Positions 12,206 to 24,009 of a DNA stretch of 64,000 nt are shown here, one piece after another. The DNA is taken from positions 966,001 to 1,030,000 of the forward strand of contig JAANYP010006658.1 in assembly GCA_020465985.1 (NCBI GenBank), in the 5' to 3' direction. Origin of the DNA: Centrapalus pauciflorus. Taxonomy: Eukaryota; Streptophyta; Magnoliopsida; Asterales; Asteraceae. The notes below the pieces were generated by a model. That model was not told the DNA's origin. It was given only the letters and a program-made list of their open reading frames with translations, and made no database searches. Numbering within the stretch: the first letter of the stretch is position 1; every line of letters starts with the position of its first letter. A program made the translations under genes and the position numbers.

Positions 12206-13672
12206 ATGATGACGTCTACTATGTTAACGTCTACTATTATAGATGATGCCAAGGCTGCTCAGGAGGAAGCCTTTAAGGATGAGAATATTGGTGCTGAGGA
12301 TATAAGGGCACAGATTAAAAATATGGAAACGAGCGAGTCGGGATTGAAAGGTGTATACGGGAGGATTTGGGTGCCGAAGTTGGGTGGAATGAGACAGGTG
12401 ATCATTGAAGAGGCACATCAATCCAAATTTTCTGTACATCCCGGGAGCACAAAGATGTACAATGACTTAAAGGCAGATTTTTGGTGGCCGGGATTGAAAA
12501 AGGATATCGGCCAGTATGTTGAATGATGTAGGACTTGCCGGCTTGTGAAAGCCGAACACCAGCAGCCTTATGGTAGTTTGCAACCGCTTCCCATTCTGGA
12601 ATGGAAGTGGGAGCACATAACGATGGACTTTGTCACGAAATTGCCGAAGACTAGGCGTCAACATGATGCAGTTTGGGTGATAGTGGATCGGTTAACTAAG
12701 TCAGCTCACTTTATACCGATTAGGGAAAATTATTCTTTGGAAAAGTTAGCACAAATTTATATGGACGAAATTGTTGCTAGACATGGAGTCCCTAAGTCCA
12801 TAGTATCGGATCGAGATAGTCGCTTTACTTCGAATTTTTGGTCGGCTTTGCAGGAAGGACTGGGTACAAGAATCGCTATGAGTACAGCCTATCGTCCACA
12901 AACCGATGGTCAGAGTGAACGGACCATCCTTACTTTGGAAGACATGATGAGATCGTGTGTGTTGGATCTCGGTGGCAATTGGGATGATCATCTGCCACTA
13001 ATAGAGTTTTCATATAACAACAGCTATCACGCGACGATCAAGAAAGCACCGTTTCAGGCTTTGTATGGGAGGAGGTGTAGGATTCCTACGTGTTGGAGAG
13101 AAACGGGTGAAACACCAATTGTTGGGCCGGCCTTGCTTCAAGAGACAAACGAGAAGATACAGTTGATTAGGCAGAACATGAAAGCGGCCCAGGATCGTCA
13201 GAAAAGTTACTATGACGGAAGGCACAAACCTATCAGCTTTGAAGTGAATGGCTGGGTTTATTTGAAAGTATCACCCATGAGGGGTGTTACTCGTTTTGTG
13301 AAGAGGGGCAAGTTGGCTCCGAGATTTGTTGGGCCATTTAAGATAGTAGAAAAATTTGGAAATCAATCGTATCGCCTGGAGTTGCCTGAAGAGATGTCAG
13401 GCATACATCCAGTATTTCATGTTGGAAATCTCCGAAAATCATTTACTACTAGTAACGAAGATAGGGCCGACCATACTGAATTGCAGATTGATGAAAGGCT
13501 TCGATATGTGGAGGAGCCGGAATGTGTATTGGATACCAAGATGAAAAAGCTAAGGAGCAAAGAGATTGAAATGGTGCTTGTACGTTGGAAGCATCATAAA
13601 GGAGCAAATCACACTTGGGAGACAAAGGCGGAAATGTTAAGGAAATATCCACAACTGTTTGAATCTGAGTAA
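12206..13672 (+). pseudogene. gypsy element 1 integrase with C-terminal chromodomain
   Basis: Continues pol in the +1-shifted frame. The HHCC zinc region (about 12410-12545) has HQSKFSVHPGSTKMY and FWWPGLKKDIGQY, then a TGA at 12524-12526 and CRTCRLVKAEHQ. The catalytic core starts with WEHITMDFVTKLP, then WVIVDRLTKSAHF and VSDRDSRFTSNFW, with TAYRPQTDGQSERT, and then the Glu region. The GPF/Y-like segment LAPRFVGPFKI (about 13315) is followed by HPVFHVGNLRK. The last about 60 codons (RLRYVEEPE...VLVRWKHHKGANHTWE) are a chromodomain, placing the element among chromoviruses, most like Tekay/Del (inference). It ends at the stop at 13670-13672, only 36 bp before the 3' LTR. Confidence 0.94.
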
Positions 13673-13708
13673 CTTCGAGGACGAAGTTGAGCGTGGTGGA
13701 GCCCATGC

Positions 13709-15710
13709 TGTAACATCCTCGGATTTATTTTATTGAAATTGGGCTAATTAAATGGAAAATTTACAATTAAGTTGAATTATGAATAATTATTATGTATTTG
13801 GGATATTTAGAAAGTTTGTTGTTATTTTAAGAAAAATTTGAACTCGGAAATTATTATTAAGGAATATTATGAATTATAAAAGTTATTAATGATAAATTTA
13901 AGAATAAATCAGTATTTTATGGAACCGGTTAAGATGAGGGGTAAAATGTGCAAAATGATGAAAATGGGAATAAAAGGATAAAGTCTCTCATTTTCTATAG
14001 TCACTCCCTCTCTCTACATTTTCTCTCTAGATTCTCTCTACTTCTCTCTACAATATTTCACAAACCGACCGGCCGATTATCGAGATTTATACGTCATCGG
14101 AAAGATCTCGAAGAGTACTACAACAATCTGCAGTTGGATTCCTGATTTCGTACGGATTGAGGTAAGAATCGACCCTTTTAAGTTCGTTATATCGGTTTTT
14201 GAAAGTTGAAATTCGAATTTATCGATTTTTGCATGAATAGAGCTAGTTTTGCTTGAAATATTGCAAGAATATGATAGTATATGTGTAATAGAATGGAATC
14301 TAGGCATCATACATGATATATCAGTGATTTTTAGGCCTTGAAATGAAGGATTTAAGTTATAATGATGAACAAACTCGAAAATACCAAGAACACAGTCGAA
14401 ATGCAAGAACAAACTCGATTTTGGTACTAGATTCGAGTGTATTTTCGAGTCTATCTTCAGATTCGAAATGGGTGGGGTTCGAATCTACCCCAAACTCGAA
14501 TATGGGTTCGAGTTTACCTATGGGATTCGAGTTTAGTCATCAGATTCGAAGGTGGGTTCGAATTTAACCCTTAAATTCGAGTTTAATGCCTAAAAATTGA
14601 AAACCACTCTCTAAACTCGAATATTTTGAATGAAACCCATAAATAACACATAAAATAACAAGAGTTATTCAAAGGATAAGGTGTGAACATGAGATAGGCT
14701 CAAACTTAGTTGTAGTTCGAATTTGGACATAGACCCGAAATGGGGAAAATATTGCAAAACTTACAAAAATTGGTCTTATGAATTTAAACGGTTTTTGACT
14801 TGAGGTATTGTTGCAACTAATTTAACAGGTCCCTTGTGGTGTTGTTTAACCCACAGTGGCGTACTTGGAGGATCCGGTTGAAAGCCCGAGGAGAAATAAA
14901 ATCGGTTAAAGTTAAATTACGCACCCACTGTGAGTACAGTAGATTTCGTATGTTTATATCTGTTTTATGTTAAGCTTTGCCTGCTGAAACCTGTTGCTTC
15001 ATTTATTTGGTTGGAATTCTACTAACTTGCGTAGATTTAGATGCACATTCTTACTTGTTGCATGTCCGTTCGATTGTTGTGCATCTAGTGATGGACCGGT
15101 GGGTCGCATCGATTACTCTGATGTTACTGCGCTATATGACCTGGAGCTGATCCCTCTTAGGCCCGGTAGGCAGTATGGCATCCCCAATCGTACGTTTGTC
15201 TCAGATGGTATGTTTAATGCCGAGCTTTGGGCTCGAAGGGGCTGCGGCTCTGGTCCGTACTTGGTGTACGAAGAAGGGTATACGATGTTTGTCATCGGTG
15301 TTACCCTTGGGGCTTCATAAAAATTTATAAAATGCGTAATCTTTGTATTCACTAAGCATTCGCTTACCTCTCAGATGTTGTATTTTTACAGGAAAAGGGA
15401 AGTCTACCGCCGGACCTTCTAGTTAGGTTTTTTGCGAAGATTTGGAAGATTTGAAACTACTTAATCGGTAATCATGTTTTGGGACAATGTTATGTTATGT
15501 TCTGGATGTTGTAATAATTGTATTGGGTATGTAGACTTAGATATGGTACCTTGTAGCACCGTAGGGTGTTTGTCACTGTTGCACTACTTTATTTTATGTA
15601 TTTTTAATGCTTCCGCACTTAAACTAGGTTATCAGATCATTATTGTAATTATGTTTGATGATTTATCCTGGGTGTTTGTAAATGGTGGTTGTTGTGGCAA
15701 GGGTGTCACA
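13709..15710 (+). repeat. 3' LTR of gypsy element 1
   Basis: A 2,002-bp copy of the LTR at 6886-8889, starting TGTAACATCC and ending GTGTCACA, followed by the TSD CCACA. The preceding bases (about 13688-13708) are only moderately purine-rich, so the polypurine tract is weak. Confidence 0.95.
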
Positions 15711-17128
15711 CCACACTGGGTGTAGTGGAAGCTTTTGAATCCTCTTCACTGTTTGAATGCATGAGATCATCAAAGTTTAATTCTCCTGAAACTGATTCAG
15801 GAACAGCTTTGGTGGAAGCATTCTTGGACTCTTCAAAGGTGACATTGATAGATTCATCTATCACCTTTCTTTTGTTGTTGTACACTCTGTAGGCTTTGGA
15901 TATAGCAGAGTAGCCAACAAACACACCTTCATCAGCTTTTGGTTCAAACTTTGCCAGTTGGTCCCTTTGATTCAGAATGAAGCAGGGACAACCAAACACA
16001 TGGAAGTAACTGACATTTGGCTTCCTCCCTTTGAGCAGCTCATAGGGGGTCTTGTAGAACCTTTTCACCACTAAGGATCTGATTTGGGTGAAGCAGGCAG
16101 TGTTAACAGCTTCAGCCCAGAATGATGAAGGTAAACCAGATGCACACAGCATGGTTCTAGCAGCTTCAATGAGAGTTCTGTTTCTCCTTTCAGTAACTCC
16201 ATTTTGTTGTGAAGTTCTTACAGCTGAAAAGTTTTGAGTGATTCCTTTCCTTCACAGAAGTCTTCAAGAGTACTGTTTCAGAATTCAGTACCATGATCAC
16301 TTCTAAGCTGCTTCACTTGGGCAGAGTTCAGCATTTCCATCTTTTTCACAAATCCAATAATTTCTCTAGCAGCCTCTCCTTTGCTCTTCAAGAAGATAAC
16401 CCATGTGTACCTGGAGAACTCATCAACCATTACTAGAGTGTATCTTCTTCCTCCTAGACTTGGGACATTAACAGGTCCAAACAAGTCCATATGGAGTAAG
16501 AAGAGAGGAGTATCAATAGAAAAGTTATGTTTGGATTTAAATGATGATTTCCTCTTCTTGCCTTTCTCACAAGCTGTGCAGAGTTTATCCTTAACAAAGG
16601 TCATCGAAGGCAAACCTGTCACCAACTCTTTCTTACAGAGTTTGTTGATGTTCTTGAAGTTCAGGTGTGACAGCCTTTTGTGCCATAACCAGTTTAGGTC
16701 TGCATTTGTTCTTGTGAGAAAACAGGTTTCAGTTGTGGGATCAGCAGATTGCATGTCCACAACATATACACCTTTCTTTCGTTGAGCACACAGCAAAACT
16801 TTGCCTTGGGAATCCAATATGTAACCCAGGTGCTCATCAAAGTTAACCTTATAGCCAGCATCACACAGTTGACTTATGCTAACAAGGTTATGTTTTAGTC
16901 CAACCACATAGGCTACCTTTTTGAACACTGTAGCACCAGCTTAAGAGTTCCATATCCTTCAGTGGATCCCTGTACATTGTCACCAAATGTGACTTTTGGC
17001 CCTTTTTCAGGCCTGAGATCACTCAGCAGGTCCTTACAACCTGTCATGTGTCCTGAGCAGCCACTGTCCAAGTACCAAACCTGGGATGGTTGTTTTTCCT
17101 GCAGAGTGATAAGAAGAATATTAGTCAT
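15706..17128 (-). pseudogene. copia protease and integrase, broken
   Basis: Protease: 17128-16913, with the active-site region WYLDSGCSGHMTG (about 17035-17075) and VTFGDN. Integrase: a GAG-pre-integrase segment (LKHNLVSISQLC), the HHCC zinc finger (HKRLSHLNFKNI ... CTACEKGK, about 16690-16570), then the catalytic core with HMDLFGP (about 16480) and LRSDHGTEF (about 16290), where the frame is lost near 16270. The core resumes at 16152 with FWAEAVNTACF, KTPYELLKGRKP and the C-terminal FVGYS region, down to the gypsy insertion point. Frame changes near 16920 and 16270 disable it. Confidence 0.92.
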
Positions 17129-20008
17129 TTTTAGGGGAACTCATCACAGAGATGAGTTCTCCTACTTCATCAACATTTGTTGATGGACTTATGATATCAA
17201 CACTAATATTCCCTATTTGAATGGTATCAGTTTGGATACCACTTTCATTGACTAAGATGTTTCCAACACTGTTTATGTTAGCTGTGAGGGAACCATCAGA
17301 GTCAGCAGGCCTTATGTCCTCAGTTTCAGGACAATCTTTGGCCAGATGTGTCTTCATTCCACATTTATAACATTTTCTTCTTTTAGCATTTTTGGAAGAA
17401 GACCTTTCAGAAACACATTCTGAGTTATTTCTGTTGATTTTACCAGTAGTTTTAGCAAACTTATTACTATTTGATGAATCAACAGCTTGAGTGGAAAGTT
17501 CAATAGCAACAGCTTTGCCTGTCTCTTCTTTCCTCTTTTTAGGAGGACAGATGTTAAAGATAGGAAGCTTAATTGGTTTTTGAATTTCCACAGGTTTAGG
17601 AAACTTATTCCCAGATCTCTCAGGTTGAGCAATGACTTTGCCTTTGTACTTCCTGAGATGTGATTGATGTTGCCTATCAACATAATCATTATTTCTGGTT
17701 TTGAAAGACTTATTCTCATTTAAAAACAGTTTACCACTATGATTAGAAAACTTATTTAAAATCACAGCAGGTTTGCCTTCAACCTGAGACTTACTCTTGT
17801 TAAAGGCAGACTGCTTACCTTTTGAAAACTTATTTTCAAAATGTTCAGCATTAAAAGGATTAGTATGCCTTTTTACATCAGCTTTAGACCCAAAGCCTGT
17901 TTTGTCAACAGGTTTGGTGTCCACAGCTGCAGTTTGAACATGCTTTCCTTTCTTTTGCTTGTGTGAATCAGCAAAGCACTTAGCAAGCTTATTTGATGTA
18001 AAACTTATTTCATCAGCAGCTTTTGAGCTAGGTTCACACGAGCTGTCAGTGTTTTGAGGCCTGACAAACCTGTTTGTTGAGATTAATTTACCATTCACTT
18101 TTTGAATAAAAGTGTTTGGAAGCTCACCAAGAGTGGACAAGTCTTCTTTTAAATTATTAACCTCAACAATGGAAGCTGCTGTGTCAAGATCCCCTCCAAG
18201 ATAGGCTTGGATTTGTGCAGGAATCTGCTAACTTATGCAGTGGCTGACTTTTTGTGCAGATTGGCACCAAGAGTCAACTATCTTTTGAAGCTTAGCATGT
18301 TTTATATCTGTTTCTCTCTTCTCTTCCAGTAAAATGGAATTGATGTGTTTTAATTCATCAAGCTCAGTTTCCAACTTATGGAAACTGTCCAGTTTACTCG
18401 ATTTTGTTTCAAGATCAGTTTTAAGCTTAGAGATTTCAGATAATTAAACAGTGTGCTTCTCAACAGCAGCTTTCAGATCAACAAGCATATATTCAAACAT
18501 TTTAACTTTTTCTTCAGAACTGTAATCCATAAAATTTTGTACCTTATACATCATTGTAGGGTTCCAGTTCTCTAAGCTGCTAAAGGCTTCAGCTTCAGCC
18601 AGATCTTTTCAGATCAACAAGCATATATTCAAACATTTTAACTTTTTCTTCAGAACTGTAATCCATAAAATTTTGTACCTTATACATCATTGTAGGATTC
18701 CAGTTCTCCACGCTGCTAAAGGCTTCAGCTTTAGCCAGATCTTGTTTGAAGTTGCTTGTTGATGGGACATCAGTGTTGGCCATCAGACATTGATTGTCTT
18801 CTTCATCAGATAATGAATCAGACTCCTCCCAGACACAAGTCTCTGCCATAAGTCCTTTTTGCCGGTTGGAAACCACTGAGTTTTCCAACTTCCTCAGCTT
18901 AGCCATAGCCATAAGGTACTTAACCCTATAGCCATCATCCATGTTTGTCTTGTGTGGTTTGGATGACTGACCAACAGCTTTTGACACACAGTCAGCAGCT
19001 ATGTGGCCAGGTTTGCCACATTTAAAGCACTCAGCTTTGGTCTTATCAAATGCCTTCTTTTTAACAGCATTTGAGCTTCCCTGCAACATGTTTCTTCCAA
19101 ACCTTTTCTTGTTGAACCTTTTGACAAGCATGGCTATCATTTGCTCATCATCTAGTTCAGCAATATCTGCATTGTCTTCCTCATCAGACATTTCCTCCTT
19201 TTCATGAGCCTGTTGATCAGGTTGAGTGAACACATCACTCACTTGATTTACAGGTTGTCTCACACTGGCCATAAAGGTTGCACCTTTCTTAGATATTTCC
19301 AAGGCATTTCTCTTCTGTTGCCTTGACTGCTCATCATTCAGTAAGGATCCATATAAGTTAACAAGATCCATACTTCTGATGGTACCTGAATTCCTTAAAA
19401 TTGTAGAAAAATAATTCCATTCTTCAGGCAGGACATCTAAGAATTTGTTTACCAAGGTCAGGCTGTCCTTGGTGATCCCAACAGCTTTGAGATCATTTAC
19501 AAGAGCAGTAAACCTGGTGTAGGTTTCAGTGAGAGTCTCCTTTGGTTTTGCAAAGAAGAGTTCATACTGTCTAACAAGATTATTAATCCAGTTGTCAAGT
19601 GTGATTGTGGGTCCATCATAGACGGTACACAAAGTATCCCACATCTCCTTTGCAGTCTTCATCTTCTCAACCTGTTTGAACACATCATCAGGTAGAGAGA
19701 TGACCAGATTGTTTCTGGCATTTGCATCAAGAGCCACCAGTCTTTTGTCTTCATCAGACCATTTGAGCTTTTGCTTTCTCAAATGTTCTGATTTCAGGAG
19801 CAACTCCTTCAACAGCAGGAGTTATAGTTGTAACAGAGGTTGGCACATAGGGACCCTCCATTACAATCTCTAGTAGTTGCACATCCAGATTCTCTAAGTA
19901 GAGCATCATTCTGCACTTCCAACCAGAAAAGTTCTGATGATTTAACTTTGGAGGTTTGCCCATTGAGCCATTGTCATAGTATGAGGAACTTGCAGCACTG
20001 TTGTCCAT
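17121..20008 (-). pseudogene. copia gag, broken
   Basis: The likely start is the ATG at 20008 (MDNSAASSSYY), followed by KLNHQNFSGWKCRMMLYLE, the usual opening of plant copia gag. A frame change near 19790 leads into 19812-18595 with the capsid (UBN2-type) region: AKEMWDTLCTVYDG, LTETYTRFTALVNDL and LVNKFLDVLPEEW. Two CCHC zinc knuckles are present: CFKCGKPGHIAADC (about 18990-19035) and, far downstream, CYKCGMKTHLAKDC (about 17330-17372). Between them is a Lys/Asn/Ser-rich region. Several stops lie in 18141-18594, where a 136-bp tandem duplication also sits. Two knuckles and a very long gag fit Sirevirus-type elements. Confidence 0.9.
18471..18742. repeat. 136-bp tandem duplication inside copia gag
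   Basis: 18471-18606 is repeated at 18607-18742 with only a few differences. Each copy begins TTTCAGATCAACAAGC. The duplication lies across the end of the long gag frame. Confidence 0.9.
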
Positions 20009-20056
20009 GGAAACTTTGGGAGAATGAGAGATCTAGAATGACACACACTCTAGCCT

Positions 20057-20068
20057 GCTCTGATACCA
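20057..20068 (-). other. Primer-binding site (tRNA-iMet) of the copia element
   Basis: On the minus strand the sequence is TGGTATCAGAGC, two bases inside the LTR boundary. It fixes the element's 5' side at 20071 and its minus orientation. Confidence 0.9.
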
Positions 20069-20070
20069 GT

Positions 20071-21179
20071 TGTAGGTCCATAAAGATATCCCAAGTATAT
20101 AGCTTTAAGCTATAGAGGGGGGGGTGAATACAGTTATTTACAAACTAGACACAATTTTCTCAATGTTTGTATGTATTATCAACAAATGTTAATTACAAAC
20201 GAGCTTGAATGCGGAAAGGTTCAAGCTGAGATGACAGATACAACAGTATGTTTAGCTAGTCTAAGACAGACTTAAACCAGTTACAATGAATACACTCACT
20301 AAGAATCACTCACTGTGTTTACAAGACTCTGAGGAACAGCTTGAACAAGAACAGCTTAGACACTGAGCACTTTATTCAAGCAGACTTGCATGCATGAAAG
20401 ACACACTTGAATGCACGTTCACTCTTGGTTTCAGAACTTAGCTTTTTTTTGGCTTAATCTTTCAATCCTTGGAAGTTTCTTTTTATACTCAATCAGAGGA
20501 TCTAAGTGAATCTTCTTCATTGGACGGAATGAAAAAGGAGAAGTCTTGTTGAAAAGACAACATAAACTTTTCTGCACATTCTGAAAAGCAGACTTGTCTT
20601 CATGTGGGCAGAACTTTTGTCTTTTCACTTTGTCTACTGTTGTATTGCCTTTAACTAAATAAGGATTGTCAACTTTGTGTTTTTCTTCCTTTGTTAAGGC
20701 CTATTTTGATATAAGAAAAAGGTCTGTCACCCTTTTTCAAATATCCTTTTGTCTTCATGTAACAGATGAACTTGGGCAGGCTGAGCAGTTCTGATTTCCA
20801 CTTTGTCTTCGACTTTGTAAACTGATCTTGTAGTCAAAAACAATACATGAGGACTTGGAAACATATTCCATAAAGTGTTTAGACTGTTCACAAAGAACAG
20901 AACACTTGTAAACTGCCCAAGCTGCTCACCAGTGTAGAGCAGCGTAGACAGTTTATGTCCAGCCTGTTCAGCAGACTGAACAGCTTGGGCAAAACTGCCT
21001 TTGTTGCAACACATGCAACACATAGAACAGCTTCAGGCTGATATTGCAAATCATTTACAGGTTTCAATAAGGCATATAACAGGCCTTAAATTCAACCTTC
21101 AAAAGCATCAACAGGTTTGATTAATAATCTCCCCCTCAGATGCCGAACAGGTTTGACTGAGGCCTTTTTGTGCCTAACA
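20071..21179 (-). repeat. 5' LTR of the copia element
   Basis: In element orientation it starts TGTTAGGCAC (at 21179) and ends GGACCTACA (at 20071), next to the PBS, giving about 1,109 bp. The right boundary is inferred from the TG...CA ends and from the start of a different TIR element at 21180. The partner LTR is outside the window, so the boundary cannot be checked against it. A purine-rich stretch (CTGAGGGGGAGATT in minus orientation, about 21126-21140) lies inside. Confidence 0.65.
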
Positions 21180-21385
21180 GGGTTCAATGGAAAACCTATA
21201 TGCATCGGAAAACCGGGAACCACTTTATAGCCATTGGATCAGGTGATGCATCACGCAGAAAGTCGATGCATCACGTGGGAATTTGATGCATCACGAAGGG
21301 AATTTGATGCATCACGCGGGAATTGTGATGCATTTATGGTGGTGCATAAAGGTTTTCCGATGCATATTGGTTTTCCATTGAACCC
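21180..21385. mobile_element. Small TIR element (MITE-like) with GATGCATC tandem repeats
   Basis: Terminal inverted repeats of about 36 bp: the left end GGGTTCAATGGAAAACC is answered by GGTTTTCCATTGAACCC at the right, and the inner part ATGCATCGGAAAACC also pairs. The inside holds about four units of 20-21 bp, each beginning GATGCATCACG (21245-21325). To the right comes (CT)n then (TA)n. Its left flank is missing because the copia LTR starts immediately, so the copia element probably inserted at its edge. Confidence 0.75.
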
Positions 21386-21414
21386 TCTCTCTCTCTCTCA
21401 ATATATATATATAT

Positions 21415-22523
21415 AGATGGGATCATTGTAGAACCTAAATTTTGTGTAAAACCGTAGAACCAATATCGTCCATAGATTAGATTAATCTAATGGTCTTGAT
21501 TAAAACCATAAAGTTTGGAATTAGTGAAAAAAAGAGTGACATTAGTGATTTTTTAATTATTTCAGGGGTAAAAAAGGAATAGATTGGAAATAGCAAAAAG
21601 ATTGGCATTAGTAAAATAAATATCATTTTTCTTTAAATTAAAATAACATTAATATGATTAATTGTTAAATCAAAAAAATTATACCATAAAAACGAGAATT
21701 TTATACTCTTTAAAAAGAGACCGGTCATGATATATTTTTTTCGAAAAAAAATTATGTGTTTATTTTTCGTAAAAAAAAATTACTCATACCACGATGCAAT
21801 GTAGCATGGCCGATATCATTCAATGTCGAATGAACACTTGATATCGTATATTCAACGTCGATGCAACACTGTATATACATTCAAAATTAACAGAACCAAA
21901 ATAATGGTCAAAATTAGTAGTCAAAAGTTGGTTGATTTAATGAAACAGTAATGATATATTTTTTTAGAACAAATTTTACGTGTTTATTTTTCGTAAAAAA
22001 AAATTACCTAGACCACGATGCAATGTACCATAGCCGATATCATTCAATGTCGAATGAACACTTGATGTCGTACATTCAACGTCGATGCAACACTGCATGT
22101 ACACTCAAAATTAACAGAACCAAAATAATGGTCAAAATTAGTAGTCAAAATTTGGTTGCTTTAATGAGAACAGTAATGATATATTTTTTTCGAAAAAATT
22201 TTACGTGTTTATTTTTCGTAAAAAAAATTTTTACCTAGGAAGTCCATTCAATATATTATATAGAGGTAATTCAATGTCGAATTACAGTTTATATCACACA
22301 TTCAACGTCGAAGTGATACTATATATCATATATGCAACACTGCATGTACCTTCGATATTAAAAGAGTCAAAAATGGTCAAATTGGTCAGTCAAACTTGGT
22401 GGGCTACTATTAATTCAATGTTAATTGCATAATTACCATATTATCTCTAATGTTATATAATAATCCAATGGTTTAGATTGGTTCTATAGTTCTGCACTAA
22501 ATTAAGGTTCTGCAATGATCCCA

Positions 22524-22527
<4 letters not shown>
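21415..22527. mobile_element. (TA)n-flanked TIR element with 224-bp tandem repeats
   Basis: The left end GGGATCATTGTAGAACC and the right end GGTTCTGCAATGATCCC are inverted repeats, with similarity over about 45 bp (inner words AGAACCAAT and ATTGGTTCT). It is flanked by (TA)n on both sides. The inside carries about 2.5-3 tandem copies of a 224-226-bp unit (starting at about 21728, 21952 and 22178), each with TTTTTCGTAAAA and the pair CATTCAATGTCGAATG / CATTCAACGTCGATG. A relative in inverse orientation is at 60255-60800. The open frames inside are not gene-like. Confidence 0.75.

Positions 22528-22583
<56 letters not shown>
22528..22583. repeat. (TA)n microsatellite
   Basis: About 28 TA units, directly abutting the right end of the TIR element at 21415-22527. 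Confidence 0.97.
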
Positions 22584-22585
<2 letters not shown>

Positions 22586-24004
22586 AGTTTTGATTGAATA
22601 AAACTCTAATATAACAATATATGTCCTAATAATTATCTTTGTTATTTAAATCTTATATAATTCTCTTTAAATTATATATCTCTTAAATAATATTTATCTT
22701 TCATATACTATCTAATAATATATAAACTAGTTTATAACCCACATAATACGTGGATATTTTTAATTAAATTTATTTATATAAAATGTATATGAGTAAAAAT
22801 AAAAACATATAAAAATAATAATTGTGTTTATTTTTTATTATTTACAGATTAAAAAATAGAGTATATTTATCTTTTTTAAAAATATTAAATAGTATATATC
22901 TTTTATTTTTTATAAGTTGTAATTATTTTTTGGTGAACGTAGAGGTGACACAAAACATTTGATGTTTTACTTTATTATACATAATAATAATAATTTCCAC
23001 AACTAATTCAAATTTTTACATTTGGATCTAATTATGATTATTATAGATAATAATGATAGATATTTATTTTAGGTAAACATTAATTTTAAATGTTACAAAA
23101 TCTAATTTATTACTATTTAATTAATGAAAAAAAATAAAGTCAAAACTTAATGCAATTAAGTCAGGGTGTTAAATTTGGAAAAAAGAGGTGGAAAAATATA
23201 ATTTTCTTGCATTGAAGAAGTGACATATGTCATGAATTCTTTTGTTTTATTATAATATTATTATATTGTAATATTAAAAACAAATAATACGTGTTTGCAA
23301 AAAAATATTTCTTTTAATTTTTACTAACTTCAAATATCAAATATATCAATGTAAGAAACAAAAAACTTCAAATATGTGAACGTGTATATATTTTGAAAAT
23401 GATAAAATATAAAAATGGAATATCTAAAAATCAACAATCAAAATTTATCATTTTCACAATTGAAGTTTTATCAGTTAAATTTTAAATCTTGTTAGCAAAA
23501 TAATTAACAAAAACTTTTAACTTTATTTACTACAATTCTACATATAAATCCAAATTTTTACATTTGAATTTAACTATGATTTTTAAGGATAATAATGACA
23601 CATATTTATTTTAGGTAAATATTAATTTAATATTAATTCATTAGCAAAATAATTAACAAAAACTTTTAACTTTATTTACTACACTTCTACATTTAAATCC
23701 AAATTTTTACATTTGAATTTAACTATAATCATTAAGGATAATAATGACAAATATTTATTTGAGGTAAATATTCATTAAATATTAATTCATTAATGAAAAA
23801 GTTAAAATCGAAATTTAATGTAATTAAGTTAAGGTAGTAAATTTGGAAAATGAATTAAAAAAAATGGCATAGATATATTTCTTGATTTTAGTTAAGGATA
23901 TAAGAGACATTTCATAAATAATTATGAGTTGTCATTAATCTTGATTAATGATTTATTTCCATCCAATGGTCCAGAAACTCCAGGTGGTTTTATTATTTTA
24001 TATA

Positions 24005-24009
24005 GCATA
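24005..24009. repeat. Target-site duplication GCATA of gypsy element 2
   Basis: GCATA precedes the left LTR and recurs at 32968-32972 after the right LTR, at the 5' end region of Helitron B. Confidence 0.92.

Larger units (their letters stand above)
6886..15710 (+). mobile_element. Ty3/gypsy chromovirus (Tekay/Del-like), full length with both LTRs
   Basis: An 8,825-bp element with two nearly identical direct LTRs (2,004 and 2,002 bp) starting TGTAACATCC and ending GTGTCACA, flanked by the 5-bp duplication CCACA (6881-6885 and 15711-15715). A PBS matching tRNA-iMet follows the 5' LTR. Domain order is gag, protease, RT, RNase H, integrase, chromodomain, as in chromoviruses. By eye I count about 30 substitutions and one 2-bp indel between the LTRs, about 1.5%. 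At 1.3e-8 substitutions per site per year this implies roughly 0.6 million years. It is inserted in the pol of the older copia element. Coding lesions make it non-autonomous. Confidence 0.95.
1..21179 (-). mobile_element. Ty1/copia LTR retrotransposon (Sirevirus-like), decayed, 3' end outside window
   Basis: The copia domain order is readable on the minus strand from right to left: LTR, PBS, gag, protease, integrase, RT, RNase H, then a long extra ORF running to the left edge. Integrase ahead of RT identifies the copia order. The extra ORF after pol and the long gag with zinc knuckles suggest the Sirevirus (SIRE/Maximus) lineage, which is an inference. The reading frame changes between almost every domain, so the copy is dead. 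It is split at 6885/15711 by a gypsy element. Only the 5' LTR (right side) is in the window, so neither its TSD nor its age can be measured. Confidence 0.88.
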
